A DNA stretch of 35,811 bases from Comamonadaceae bacterium. Its GTDB lineage: Bacteria; Pseudomonadota; Gammaproteobacteria; Burkholderiales; Burkholderiaceae_C. The notes beneath the pieces are model-generated. The model saw only the letters and a program-made list of their open reading frames with translations. It ran no database searches and was not told the DNA's origin. Every line of letters begins with the position of its first letter. The stretch's first letter is position 1. Shown here piece after piece: positions 19,126-27,442 of the stretch. The position numbers and the translations under genes were made by a program. Where the stretch lies: contig CANGPV010000013.1 of assembly GCA_947455935.1 (NCBI GenBank), positions 1 through 35,811 of the forward strand, read 5' to 3'.

Positions 19126-20160
19126 TCAAAGACCTTTCTGTTTCAAGCGAACATCTAAGCGCGGGAACACCCGACGCACATTGGCTTCGTAAATTTGATG
19201 GCGGTCAGCATCGCTCAGCAACGTACTGGCTTGGATGTAACGCTTGGTGTCGTCATAGTAGTGACCCGTTTGCGGGTCTATGCCACGCACCGCACCAATC
19301 ATCTCTGAAGCAAACAACACGTTTTTTACGGGGATGACCGTGTTCAACAAATCGATACCTGGCTGGTGATAGACACAGGTGTCAAAGAAAATATTGTTAA
19401 GCAAATGATCTTCCAGCAAGGGTTTTTTCAACTCTTGGGCTAAGCCTCTGAAGCGCCCCCAGTGGTAGGGCACTGCACCGCCGCCATGAGGAATCAAAAA
19501 TTTCAAAGTGGGGAAGTCTTTGAACAAATCGCTGGTTAAGCATTGCATGAAAGCGGTGGTGTCTGCATTGAGGTAATGCGCCCCCGTGGTGTGAAAGCAC
19601 GCATTGCAACTGGTGGACACATGGATCATGGCGGGTAAGTCGTACTCCACCATTTTTTCGTAAATCGGGTACCAATGGCGGTCACTCAAAGGTGGCGAGG
19701 TCCAATGTCCGCCGGAAGGGTCAGGGTTCAGGTTAATGCCGACTGCACCGAATTCCTTCACGCATTTTTCTAGTTCAGGGATACAAGTGGCAGGGTCTAC
19801 ACCGGGCGACTGCGGCAACATGGCAACCGGTACGAAATGGTCTGGAAACAAGGTGGACACCCTGAAACACAGTTCATTGCAAATCGCCGCCCATGTACGG
19901 GACACTTCAAAGTCACCGATGTGGTGGGCCATGAACGAGGCCCGGGGCGAAAACAAAGTGATGTCGCTGCCCCGCTCTTTCATTAACTTGAGTTGATTGG
20001 TCTCAATGCTATGACGCAGATCGTCATCGCTGATGTTCAAGTCAGAGGCTTTGGGCTTCACGCTGGCATCTTTGATACCTGCGATTTGCTGGTTACGCCA
20101 GTCTTCCAGCGCCTTGGGAGCGGTGGTGTAGTGACCATGGCAGTCGATGATCAAACTCAT
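19126..20160 (-). CDS. ligJ: 4-oxalomesaconate hydratase
   Basis: A 344-residue amidohydrolase-superfamily member that adds water to the 4-oxalomesaconate tautomer to form 4-carboxy-4-hydroxy-2-oxoadipate. Zinc-site residues expected for LigJ are visible: H8 and H10 in DCHGHY, H180 in AMIHVS, and E286 in FASEMIGA, where most family members have Asp. The frame extends ten codons further upstream, but the ATG at 20160 overlaps the galD stop and begins with the typical [10 protein letters not shown]. Its neighbours are the tautomerase and aldolase that act before and after it. Confidence 0.93.
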   Translation of the reverse strand: MSLIIDCHGHYTTAPKALEDWRNQQIAGIKDASVKPKASDLNISDDDLRHSIETNQLKLMKERGSDITLFSPRASFMAHHIGDFEVSRTWAAICNELCFRVSTLFPDHFVPVAMLPQSPGVDPATCIPELEKCVKEFGAVGINLNPDPSGGHWTSPPLSDRHWYPIYEKMVEYDLPAMIHVSTSCNACFHTTGAHYLNADTTAFMQCLTSDLFKDFPTLKFLIPHGGGAVPYHWGRFRGLAQELKKPLLEDHLLNNIFFDTCVYHQPGIDLLNTVIPVKNVLFASEMIGAVRGIDPQTGHYYDDTKRYIQASTLLSDADRHQIYEANVRRVFPRLDVRLKQKGL

Positions 20161-21335
20161 GGGGTGTCTCCTGAATTCCAAACAGACCAAGGCACCATGG
20201 CCTCGCCTCGCATGATGAGCCGCGCTGTGCGCAGCAAAGCAGCTTGTGTCACCTCGTATTCCCCTGGTAATTCAGGCGCTGCACGGGTTTGCAAAGCCAC
20301 ACTGAATTCTCCCGTAGGGTGCTCGACCGAGAGTGCTTGGTGCGCACCCGCTTGCATCACAGCCACACCTTCACATACCGTGCCTTTCAACACGCACGCA
20401 GTGCCCACCGTAACGGCAGCCAACACGCCAATAGCGTCATGGCACATATGCGGAATGAAACTGCGGGTGGTCAAAGCGCCGCCGTTGACAGGGGGCGCAA
20501 TCAAAGTCATTTTGGGATAGTTCTTGCTACTGACGTCGCCCAAACCCATCAACAACGAGACTTGCAAGCGCAGGGCTTCGATGCGAGTTTTGAGTTCAGT
20601 ATCTGCATTCAACACCTCGACAGATTCGTACGCTGTTCGACCCAAGTCACTGGCTTTGAACAACACCAAGGGCATGCCGTTGTCGATGCAAGTCACGTCA
20701 ATCTCAAAAGGCGCAAAACCCTTGAGTTGGTCAGTGGGCATCACATGCACACGGTCTTTGACTCGACCCGTGGGCAATAAGCCTGAACACACCGAACCAG
20801 CCGTATCAAGAAAGTTGATGGTGATGGGCGCGGAGGTGCCAGGTGAGCCGTCAATACGCGCATCGCCTTGGTCAGCCACAAAACGTTGACCGTCAGGACC
20901 CATCGGCGTTTGCACCGTGATGTCGCATTGCATATCGGTGTTCAAGGTGAGCACACGCAAGGTGGTTGTGTCGCCTTGCGCCTTGACCATGCCAGCATGC
21001 AAGGCAAAAGGGACAACCGCAGCCAACATATTGCCGCAGTTGGGTGTGGTGTCTACCGTGTCTTTGTCGGGTTGCAACTGAGCGAATAAAAAATCCAAGT
21101 CCACGCCTTGCGTGGTGCTGGGTTGCACCATACCTACTTTGCTGGTGAGTGGGTGTGCGCCACCTAAACCATCAATTTGCCTTTTATCGGGTGAACCCAT
21201 GAGGGACAACAACACGCGGTCTCGTGAAGCTATGTCACTGGGCAGATCAGACGCCTTGAAAAAAGGCCCCTTAGAGGTGCCGCCACGCATGTACATACAA
21301 GGCACAGCATGGGGAGGACGCAGGGTTGAACTCAT
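20157..21335 (-). CDS. galD: 4-oxalomesaconate tautomerase, PrpF family
   Basis: A 392-residue PrpF/diaminopimelate-epimerase-fold isomerase predicted to convert keto and enol or double-bond isomers of 4-oxalomesaconate before hydration; GalD of Pseudomonas and PmdU of Comamonas are the named equivalents. The motif MYMRGGTSKGPFF is near the N-terminus, and TTPNCGNM carries the conserved Cys of the family. A TTG at 21359 would add eight residues inside pilD; the ATG at 21335 is preferred although no clear Shine-Dalgarno sequence precedes it. It starts 13 bases after pilD and its stop overlaps ligJ. Confidence 0.88.
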   Translation of the reverse strand: MSSTLRPPHAVPCMYMRGGTSKGPFFKASDLPSDIASRDRVLLSLMGSPDKRQIDGLGGAHPLTSKVGMVQPSTTQGVDLDFLFAQLQPDKDTVDTTPNCGNMLAAVVPFALHAGMVKAQGDTTTLRVLTLNTDMQCDITVQTPMGPDGQRFVADQGDARIDGSPGTSAPITINFLDTAGSVCSGLLPTGRVKDRVHVMPTDQLKGFAPFEIDVTCIDNGMPLVLFKASDLGRTAYESVEVLNADTELKTRIEALRLQVSLLMGLGDVSSKNYPKMTLIAPPVNGGALTTRSFIPHMCHDAIGVLAAVTVGTACVLKGTVCEGVAVMQAGAHQALSVEHPTGEFSVALQTRAAPELPGEYEVTQAALLRTARLIMRGEAMVPWSVWNSGDTP

Positions 21336-21348
21336 GGTGTGTGCGAAT

Positions 21349-22194
21349 CTAAAAAACAAATAAGCTGCTGTGCATATCTACCAATGCACTAACAACACCC
21401 GCCAAAACCAAATAAGGACCAAATGGCAAGGGTTCACCAGCTTGCAAGCGACCGCGCCAGCGCATGAACAAGGCGACCAGTACACCCGCCAGTGAAGCTA
21501 TCAACAAAACCATGGGCAAGGCCAGCCATCCCAACCAAGCGCCCAGAGCGGCCAGCAATTTGTAGTCGCCCTCGCCCATGCCTTGTTTACCTGTGATCAC
21601 TTTGAACACAGTTTGTACCAACCACAAAATGCCATAGCCCAAGGCTGCGCCCCATACGCTTTGTGCCAAGGACAGTTTGATCAAACCCACCGATGCACAC
21701 AACACACCTGCCCAGAGCAAAGGCAAGGTCAAACTGTCGGGCAACAACATGGTGTCGCTGTCAATCAAAGCCAAGGTGAGCAACACGCTGCCAAAACCTG
21801 CCCATGCCAATGCCTCTGGCGATACGCCCCATCGATAAACACACACAGCCCATACCAAAGCCACAGCGATTTCTACCAAGGGATACCGCAGGGACACAGG
21901 CGCTGCGCAAAACCCACACTTGCCTTTGAGCCAGACGTAGCTGAACACAGGTACCAATTGTGCGGGGCTCAGCGGAGTTTGACAGGCCGTGCAATGTGAC
22001 CGTGGTGTTAACAAATTGAAGAGGGGTTTTGTTTCGGTTTCAAGGCCCTGCAACTGGGCGCACTCATCTTCCCATTGGCGCTGCATCATCAAAGGCAATC
22101 GCCACACCACCACATTCAAAAAACTCCCCACTTGCAAACCAAGCAATGCGGCCAACACGATGCCGAGGTAGGGGTGAGAAAGCAGCAATTCCAT
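21349..22194 (-). CDS. pilD: Type IV prepilin peptidase / N-methyltransferase
   Basis: A 281-residue polytopic inner-membrane aspartic protease that cleaves and N-methylates prepilins and type II secretion pseudopilins. The N-terminal GSFLNVVVWRLP, the zinc-binding cysteines C68, C71, C93 and C96 (CTAC and CGFC), and the catalytic Asp motifs LIDSDT (D145/D147) and GMGEGDYK (D210) are all intact, so it appears functional. It is expected beside pilB, pilC and coaE, but here it lies three bases after livF and 13 before galD. No other pilus or secretion gene is in the window. I see no Shine-Dalgarno sequence, so it probably depends on the livF transcript. Confidence 0.94.
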   Translation of the reverse strand: MELLLSHPYLGIVLAALLGLQVGSFLNVVVWRLPLMMQRQWEDECAQLQGLETETKPLFNLLTPRSHCTACQTPLSPAQLVPVFSYVWLKGKCGFCAAPVSLRYPLVEIAVALVWAVCVYRWGVSPEALAWAGFGSVLLTLALIDSDTMLLPDSLTLPLLWAGVLCASVGLIKLSLAQSVWGAALGYGILWLVQTVFKVITGKQGMGEGDYKLLAALGAWLGWLALPMVLLIASLAGVLVALFMRWRGRLQAGEPLPFGPYLVLAGVVSALVDMHSSLFVF

Positions 22195-22197
22195 GAC

Positions 22198-22911
22198 TTA
22201 AGCGACAGAGCGAGACACGCCCAGCAAATGGTCAAGCAACTCAGGTTGGGCTTGCAAGTCTTGTGCAGATCCACTGTGGATGACATGACCTTGGTCCAAC
22301 ACCACCGCTTGATGACTGATCGCCAAAATCGCTTGCGGGTGTTGTTCGACGATGATGGCCGACAAGCCTTCTTCTCTGGTGATGCGAGCAATAGCACTTA
22401 ACAGTTCTTCCACAATGATGGGCGCCAAACCTTCCAAAGGCTCATCGAGTAACAACAGTTGGGGATTGATCACCAAGGCACGACCTATGGCCAACATTTG
22501 TTGCTCGCCTCCCGACAACTGGTTACCCATATTGCTTTGCCGCTCGGCCAATCGAGGAAACATCTCGAACACCCGCTGAGGTGTCCAAGCCCCAGACCTG
22601 GCCACGGCTGTGAGGTTTTCCCATACCGACAGTGAGGGGAAAATAGCTCGCTCTTGCGGCACCCAGCCCACACCCGCAGCAGCTCGCTTGTGCGAGGGCA
22701 TGCTGTGCAAGTCCACGCCACCCAAGGTGATGCGGCCCTGATGCAAACGTGTTGCGCCTGCAATGGTATTGATGAGCGTGGTTTTACCCGTGCCATTGCG
22801 CCCTAACAAAGCCAAAGTTTGACCTTGCGCCAATGACAAACCTATGTTGTGCAAGATGATGGCTTCGCCATAACCTGCGGTAAGACCTTCAACGCACAGT
22901 AACTCAGCCAT
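22198..22911 (-). CDS. livF: Branched-chain-type ABC transporter ATPase, LivF
   Basis: A 237-residue cytosolic ATPase of a HAAT-family importer. Walker A is LLGRNGTGKTTL, the signature is LSGGEQQMLAIGRAL, and Walker B is LLLLDEP followed by LEGLAPIIVEEL, the LivF hallmark. The frame is open upstream, but the ATG at 22911 (MAELLCVEGLTAGYG) is the family start and overlaps the livG end by eight bases. Near the catabolic genes it most likely powers uptake of an aromatic acid rather than an amino acid; this is inference. Confidence 0.91.
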   Translation of the reverse strand: MAELLCVEGLTAGYGEAIILHNIGLSLAQGQTLALLGRNGTGKTTLINTIAGATRLHQGRITLGGVDLHSMPSHKRAAAGVGWVPQERAIFPSLSVWENLTAVARSGAWTPQRVFEMFPRLAERQSNMGNQLSGGEQQMLAIGRALVINPQLLLLDEPLEGLAPIIVEELLSAIARITREEGLSAIIVEQHPQAILAISHQAVVLDQGHVIHSGSAQDLQAQPELLDHLLGVSRSVA

Positions 22912-23662
22912 GTGTATCTCCATGACCCAAGTAAACCTCTCGCACACGGGCATCAGCCGCCATCTCAGCCGGTGTGCCTTCGGTGAGGACCGCACCGTTA
23001 ACCAACACCGTCATGCGGTTGGCAAAGCTGAAGACCAAGTCCATGTCGTGTTCAATCAACAGCACGCTCACATCGGAGGGCAAAGCAGCAACTGTTTGTA
23101 GCAACTCTTCACGTTCACCGGCTGGCACACCCGCCACTGGCTCATCAAGTAACAACACACGGGGCTCGCAAGCCAAGGCAATCGCCATTTCCAGCAAGCG
23201 CCGTTTGCCATACGCAAGCTCACGGGTGGTTTGGTCCATCACCTCGGTCAAATGGAACTGCGCCAGCAAGTGCTCGCAACGCTGGCGCACACTGGCATCG
23301 TGCCCCAAGGGTCGCCACCAAGCGCTGCCTTGGCCCCTGTGCTGCGTGACAGCCATAGCCACTGTCTGCAACGGCGTTAAGCCTTCAAACAGTTGGCTGA
23401 TTTGAAAGGTACGCACCAAGCCACGACGCACACGTTGGTGAGGTGACAGCTGACTGATGTCTTCGCCTTGTAAACGTATGCTGCCCGCTGTAGGCGTGAG
23501 TACACCTGTGAGCAAGTTGATCAACGTGGTTTTACCTGCGCCATTGGGGCCAATCAAGGCATGTCGTGCGCCACGCTGCAAGTTCAAGCTGACGTTGTTG
23601 GTGGCAGTGATGCCACCAAAGCGCTTCACCAAACCCTCGCAGGACAAAACGGTATCTGTCAT
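22904..23662 (-). CDS. livG: Branched-chain-type ABC transporter ATPase, LivG
   Basis: A 252-residue ATPase partner of LivF. Walker A is LIGPNGAGKTTL, the signature region is ELAYGKRRLLEMAIAL, and Walker B is VLLLDEPVAGV, all LivG-like. The frame is open 56 codons upstream inside livM; the ATG at 23662 overlaps the livM TGA by four bases and gives the normal N-terminus TVLSCEGLVKRFGG. It sits in the fixed order K-H-M-G-F. Confidence 0.92.
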   Translation of the reverse strand: MTDTVLSCEGLVKRFGGITATNNVSLNLQRGARHALIGPNGAGKTTLINLLTGVLTPTAGSIRLQGEDISQLSPHQRVRRGLVRTFQISQLFEGLTPLQTVAMAVTQHRGQGSAWWRPLGHDASVRQRCEHLLAQFHLTEVMDQTTRELAYGKRRLLEMAIALACEPRVLLLDEPVAGVPAGEREELLQTVAALPSDVSVLLIEHDMDLVFSFANRMTVLVNGAVLTEGTPAEMAADARVREVYLGHGDTHG

Positions 23663-24594
23663 GTGCGGCGTCCCCAGGTCCAGGGACGAATCAAGCGCTC
23701 TCGTCCCACCAACATCAACAACACCAAAAACAGACCCAACCAAAAAGTCCAGTATTGGGGGGTCCATGCAGAGATCACACTGTGCAAACTCTTGAATACC
23801 ACCGCACCGATGATGCCGCCCCATAGCCACCCCGTGCCGCCGATCACCAACATCAGCAACACATCGGCCGAGCGGTCAAACCCAAATACATCCAATGAGG
23901 CAAAACCACTGGTTTGGGCTTGCAAGCCCCCCGCCAAGCCCGCCAAAGCAGCGGCCAAGGTATAGACCGCTATCAAGCGGGCATTCACTGGAATGCCAAT
24001 GGCTTGCGCACGCAAGGCATTGTCTCGAATGGTTTGCAAGCTAAAACCAAAAGGTGAACGTACCACCTGCCGCAACAGCACAAACACAAACAGCGTGACC
24101 ACCAAGGCATACCAAGCTGCGGTCTGCCCCATCAAATCAAATTCAAAACGACCCAGCACCGGCCCCATGATGACGCCTTGCAAGCCATCAGCGCCGCCTG
24201 TGATGAAGTCCAATTTATTGGCCAACTCTTGCAGAATCAGCGCCACACCCAAGGTCACCATCAGCCGCGTGAGGTCTGAACCACGCAACACACCCAGACT
24301 GCACACCGCACCTAACAGCGCTGACACTGCGGTGGCGATGGCCAAGCCCAGCAAAGGATCGGGGTGGATGTGTTTGGCAAACAAAGCCGCGCTATAGGCA
24401 CCCATGCCGAAAAACGCCGCATGACCCAGTGAGACGATACCGCTGTAGCCCAAAATCAAATCCAATGACATGGCAAACAGCGCAATGATGGTGATTTCGC
24501 TGATCAACAAAGCATGGGTGGGCATGAGTGCTGGCAAACACAGCAATAGCATCCACACGACAAACTCCCACCCATTCGGCTTGGACGCGGTCAT
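23659..24594 (-). CDS. livM: Branched-chain-type ABC transporter permease, LivM
   Basis: A 311-residue inner-membrane permease with about eight to ten helices. The LivM motifs LILGYSGIVSLGHAAFFGMGAY and the cytoplasmic loop SPFGFSLQTIRDNALRAQAIG (helix that contacts the ATPases) are present; the second is the usual EAA-like contact. The ATG at 24594 overlaps the livH stop by four bases; twelve more codons upstream belong to livH. It forms the membrane channel with LivH. Confidence 0.91.
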   Translation of the reverse strand: MTASKPNGWEFVVWMLLLCLPALMPTHALLISEITIIALFAMSLDLILGYSGIVSLGHAAFFGMGAYSAALFAKHIHPDPLLGLAIATAVSALLGAVCSLGVLRGSDLTRLMVTLGVALILQELANKLDFITGGADGLQGVIMGPVLGRFEFDLMGQTAAWYALVVTLFVFVLLRQVVRSPFGFSLQTIRDNALRAQAIGIPVNARLIAVYTLAAALAGLAGGLQAQTSGFASLDVFGFDRSADVLLMLVIGGTGWLWGGIIGAVVFKSLHSVISAWTPQYWTFWLGLFLVLLMLVGRERLIRPWTWGRRT

Positions 24595-25454
24595 TTTCCA
24601 CCCCGCGCAAACAAGCCTTGGGGACGCCACATGAGAATGGCGATCATCAAGCTGTAGACGATGAAAGCCCCTAATTTGGGTATGTAGTATTTACCGGCCA
24701 CATCGGCAATACCCAAGAGCAGCGCTGCCAGCAAGGGCCCCGTCAGGCTAGATGTTCCACCCACAGCGACCACAATCAAGAAATAAATCATGAACTTGAG
24801 CGGAAACATGGGATCCAAGCCCAGTACCTCGGCACCTAATGCGCCGCCCAATCCCGCTAATCCTGAGCCCACAGCAAAGGTGAGTAAAAACACTTTGTTC
24901 ACATCAATACCCAAGCCAGCAGCCACACGTTGGTTGTCCACTGCCGCACGCAACTGTGACCCAAAGCGGGTTTGCACCAACAACAGTTGCAACACCACGG
25001 TGAGAACTGCACACACCCCAATGATGGCCAAACGATAGTGACCCATGCCTAAGGCACCATCCCACAGTTCGGTACGGCCTTTGAGAAACTCAGGCAATTG
25101 CACCAGTTGCTGGGTTGAACCCACAAAATAATCCACCCCCGCCACTGCCATGAAGGTCAACCCGATAGAAAACAAGACTTGATCCAAATGCGGTTTGTTC
25201 AACATGCGCCTGTAAAGCGTCACCTCAAGAAAAGCGCCCAACACAGCTGTGAACACAAACGCCAAAGGCACACATGCCAAAAAAGGCAAACCTGCATGCT
25301 GCATGAGCAAGACAGTGACATAGCCGCCCGCCATGGCAAAAGCACCATGCGCCAAATTGATGAAGTTCATCAAACCCAGCGTGACCGCCAAGCCTATGGC
25401 CAGGATAAAGAGCAACATCCCATAAGCCACGCCATCGAAAAGCAAAGTCAGCAT
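24591..25454 (-). CDS. livH: Branched-chain-type ABC transporter permease, LivH
   Basis: A 287-residue inner-membrane permease. The N-terminal half shows LAVTLGLMNFINLAHGAFAM, the standard LivH motif, and the C-terminal helices contain the conserved VAVGGTSSLTGPLLAALLLG. The start is eight bases after the livK stop. It works with LivM, LivG, LivF and the solute-binding protein encoded upstream. Confidence 0.92.
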   Translation of the reverse strand: MLTLLFDGVAYGMLLFILAIGLAVTLGLMNFINLAHGAFAMAGGYVTVLLMQHAGLPFLACVPLAFVFTAVLGAFLEVTLYRRMLNKPHLDQVLFSIGLTFMAVAGVDYFVGSTQQLVQLPEFLKGRTELWDGALGMGHYRLAIIGVCAVLTVVLQLLLVQTRFGSQLRAAVDNQRVAAGLGIDVNKVFLLTFAVGSGLAGLGGALGAEVLGLDPMFPLKFMIYFLIVVAVGGTSSLTGPLLAALLLGIADVAGKYYIPKLGAFIVYSLMIAILMWRPQGLFARGGK

Positions 25455-25462
25455 GGTGCAGC

Positions 25463-26632
25463 TTATTTGGTTTTGCCGGGGTCTTTCATGTCCTTGATGA
25501 CATCAAACTCCACGTTGTAGAGCTGGCCGTCCTTTTTTTCCACTTTGCGCAGGTAGATGTTGTGGACCACATCACGGGTTTGGGCATCGATGAAAATTTG
25601 ACCACGGGGGCTTTCAAAAATTTGCCCCTTCATGGCAGCCAACAAAGCATCCCCTCCACCTTGACCGCCTTTGGTGTTTTTCAAAGCTTCATAAATGACA
25701 CGCATACCGTCGTAACCACCCACAGCCATGAAGTTGGGGCGCAAGCCGTTGTTAGCCTTTTTGAATGCTTCAACAAATTTTTTATTCAAAGCAGAGGGGT
25801 GTGCCGCTGAATAGTGGTGAGAGGTGACCACGCCCAAAGCGCCGTCACCCATGTCATTGAGTTGATCATCGTCAGTCAAGTCGCCAGTGCCAATCAGCTT
25901 GATACCGGCTTTGTCCATGCCCCGTTCTAAAAACTGCTTCATCAAAGCCGCACCTGCGCCTGAGGGCACAAAAACAAACAAGGCATCGGGTTTCAAGTCA
26001 CGTACTTTTTGCAAAAAGGGAGCAAAGTCAGGATTGCGCAAAGGAACACGCAAGCTCTCGATCACTTGGGCGCTATTGAGTTGCATACGTTCTTTGAAAA
26101 AACGCTCTGCATCGATGCCAGGACCGTAGTCGCTCACCAAGGTCACCACACGCTTGAAACCATTTTTAGGTGCCCAGTCACCCATGGCCACTGCACACTG
26201 AGGCAAGGTGAAACTGGTGCGCACGATGAAAGGTGATGCTTCGGTGATGCTGGACGTGGCCGCTGCCATCACCACCATGGGCGTTTTGGATTGCGTAGCA
26301 ATAGGCGCTGTGGCCAGTGCTAAGGGAGTTAGGCCAAAACCGCTGAGTACACCTACTTTGTCATTCACCACCAACTCTTGCGCAATACGTTTGGTGGCGT
26401 CGGGGATACCGCCATCGTCTTTGATGATCAACTCAACTTTGCGACCGGCTACGGTGGTGCCGTTTTGCGCCATGTACAAACGCGCTGCCGCTTCGATTTG
26501 CTTGCCAGTTGAAGCCGATTGGCCCGTCATGGGAAGAATGAGACCAATCTTGAACGACTCTTCAGCCCAGACCAGCGATGAACAAAAAAGCAGGACCGAG
26601 ATCAGGCTGCGAACGATGAACGATGTTTTCAT
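25463..26632 (-). CDS. livK: ABC transporter solute-binding protein, LivK-like, probable aromatic-acid binder
   Basis: A 389-residue periplasmic protein of the Leu/Ile/Val-binding fold. The signal peptide is a hydrophobic stretch ending in VWA at 21-23. The mature protein starts EESFKIGLILPMTGQSASTG, and later has the FMAVGGYDGMRVIYEAL segment typical of HAAT binding proteins. In several proteobacteria such proteins beside aromatic genes bind benzoates or phenylpropenoates. The ATG at 26632 is preceded by GGGAG at good spacing; an in-frame TTG two codons upstream is rejected. Ligand assignment is by neighbourhood only. Confidence 0.88.
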   Translation of the reverse strand: MKTSFIVRSLISVLLFCSSLVWAEESFKIGLILPMTGQSASTGKQIEAAARLYMAQNGTTVAGRKVELIIKDDGGIPDATKRIAQELVVNDKVGVLSGFGLTPLALATAPIATQSKTPMVVMAAATSSITEASPFIVRTSFTLPQCAVAMGDWAPKNGFKRVVTLVSDYGPGIDAERFFKERMQLNSAQVIESLRVPLRNPDFAPFLQKVRDLKPDALFVFVPSGAGAALMKQFLERGMDKAGIKLIGTGDLTDDDQLNDMGDGALGVVTSHHYSAAHPSALNKKFVEAFKKANNGLRPNFMAVGGYDGMRVIYEALKNTKGGQGGGDALLAAMKGQIFESPRGQIFIDAQTRDVVHNIYLRKVEKKDGQLYNVEFDVIKDMKDPGKTK

Positions 26633-26654
26633 GAACAAACTCCCAGGGGCAAGC

Positions 26655-26667
26655 CCTAGATTCTAGG
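26655..26667. promoter_or_regulatory. Palindrome in the livK leader
   Basis: CCTAGA-T-TCTAGG is a perfect 6-bp inverted repeat with a single central base, in the 46-base gap between the GntR-type gene and livK. The one-base centre makes an RNA hairpin unlikely, so a protein-binding site is more plausible. The binder is unknown. Confidence 0.35.
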
Positions 26668-26678
26668 TGGACAAACAA

Positions 26679-27440
26679 TCAACTTTTGCGGCGAATCAGC
26701 CGAACGCTGGGCATGTGGTGCAAGTCAGGACTGTGCATGGCTTGGCTCAAGTTACGTTGCGCCATGCGTGAATGCTCACGCATGATGGCTTGGGCCCGTG
26801 AACCCTCACGTTGCTCGATGGCCATTAACACTTGGCGGTGCTGGTCTTGGGCGATGATGAGCATGTCCCGCGCTTGCGGGCTGTTGGCTTGGCTGATGAC
26901 AAATCCCGAGGGCGAGGCAAAGGGCAACCCGATCACCCGCTCCAACTCTCTTTGCAACACAGCGCTACCTGTCATCTCTGACAACAGGGCGTGAAAGCGC
27001 TCGTTGTACGCCACATAGGCACTGAAGGCGTTGTCGTCCAAGCTGTCACTGGCCAATAACTGGTCAATCTGGTCCAAGCAAGCTTTGGCCTCGGCCAGCA
27101 CCACAGGGGCGCAACCACGCTCAGCGGCAAAACGTGCTGCCAAGCCCTCCAAGGTGCCTCGCAACTCGATGGCGTCAGACACATCGCGCTCGGTGAACGT
27201 ACGCACCGCATAGCCGCCATTGTTCAGCGCCTCAAGCAGACCTTCTTGTTCAAGCTTCATCAACGCCGTGCGAATGGGGGTGCGCGACACGCCCAACTTA
27301 TCGACCAAAGTCAGCTCAGCGATGCGAGAACCTGCGGGCAAATCTCCCGCCAAAATCATTTCGCGCAAGCGCAGCTGGGCGCGCACCGCTTGCGAATGGG
27401 TGGGATGGTCGGCGCTGGCGCTTAAAGAGGGCTCTGCCAT
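26679..27440 (-). CDS. GntR-family transcription regulator, FCD subfamily
   Basis: A 253-residue regulator with an N-terminal winged helix-turn-helix (QLRLREMILAGDLPAGSRI, then LGVSRTPIRTALMKLEQEG) and a C-terminal all-helical FCD ligand domain (about residues 90-230). FCD regulators usually bind a carboxylate and release their operator when the ligand is present. It starts two bases after the vanA stop, which is the arrangement of VanR-type vanillate regulators, so vanillate or a related acid is a reasonable ligand. Candidate GTATAC-type operators lie upstream of vanA. The gene name vanR is not assigned because ligand evidence is absent. Confidence 0.88.
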   Translation of the reverse strand: MAEPSLSASADHPTHSQAVRAQLRLREMILAGDLPAGSRIAELTLVDKLGVSRTPIRTALMKLEQEGLLEALNNGGYAVRTFTERDVSDAIELRGTLEGLAARFAAERGCAPVVLAEAKACLDQIDQLLASDSLDDNAFSAYVAYNERFHALLSEMTGSAVLQRELERVIGLPFASPSGFVISQANSPQARDMLIIAQDQHRQVLMAIEQREGSRAQAIMREHSRMAQRNLSQAMHSPDLHHMPSVRLIRRKS

Positions 27441-27442
27441 GC

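Noticed and set aside
23663-23830. Upstream extension of livG by 56 codons
   Set aside because: It overlaps livM; the ATG at 23662 gives the standard LivG N-terminus and a four-base overlap.
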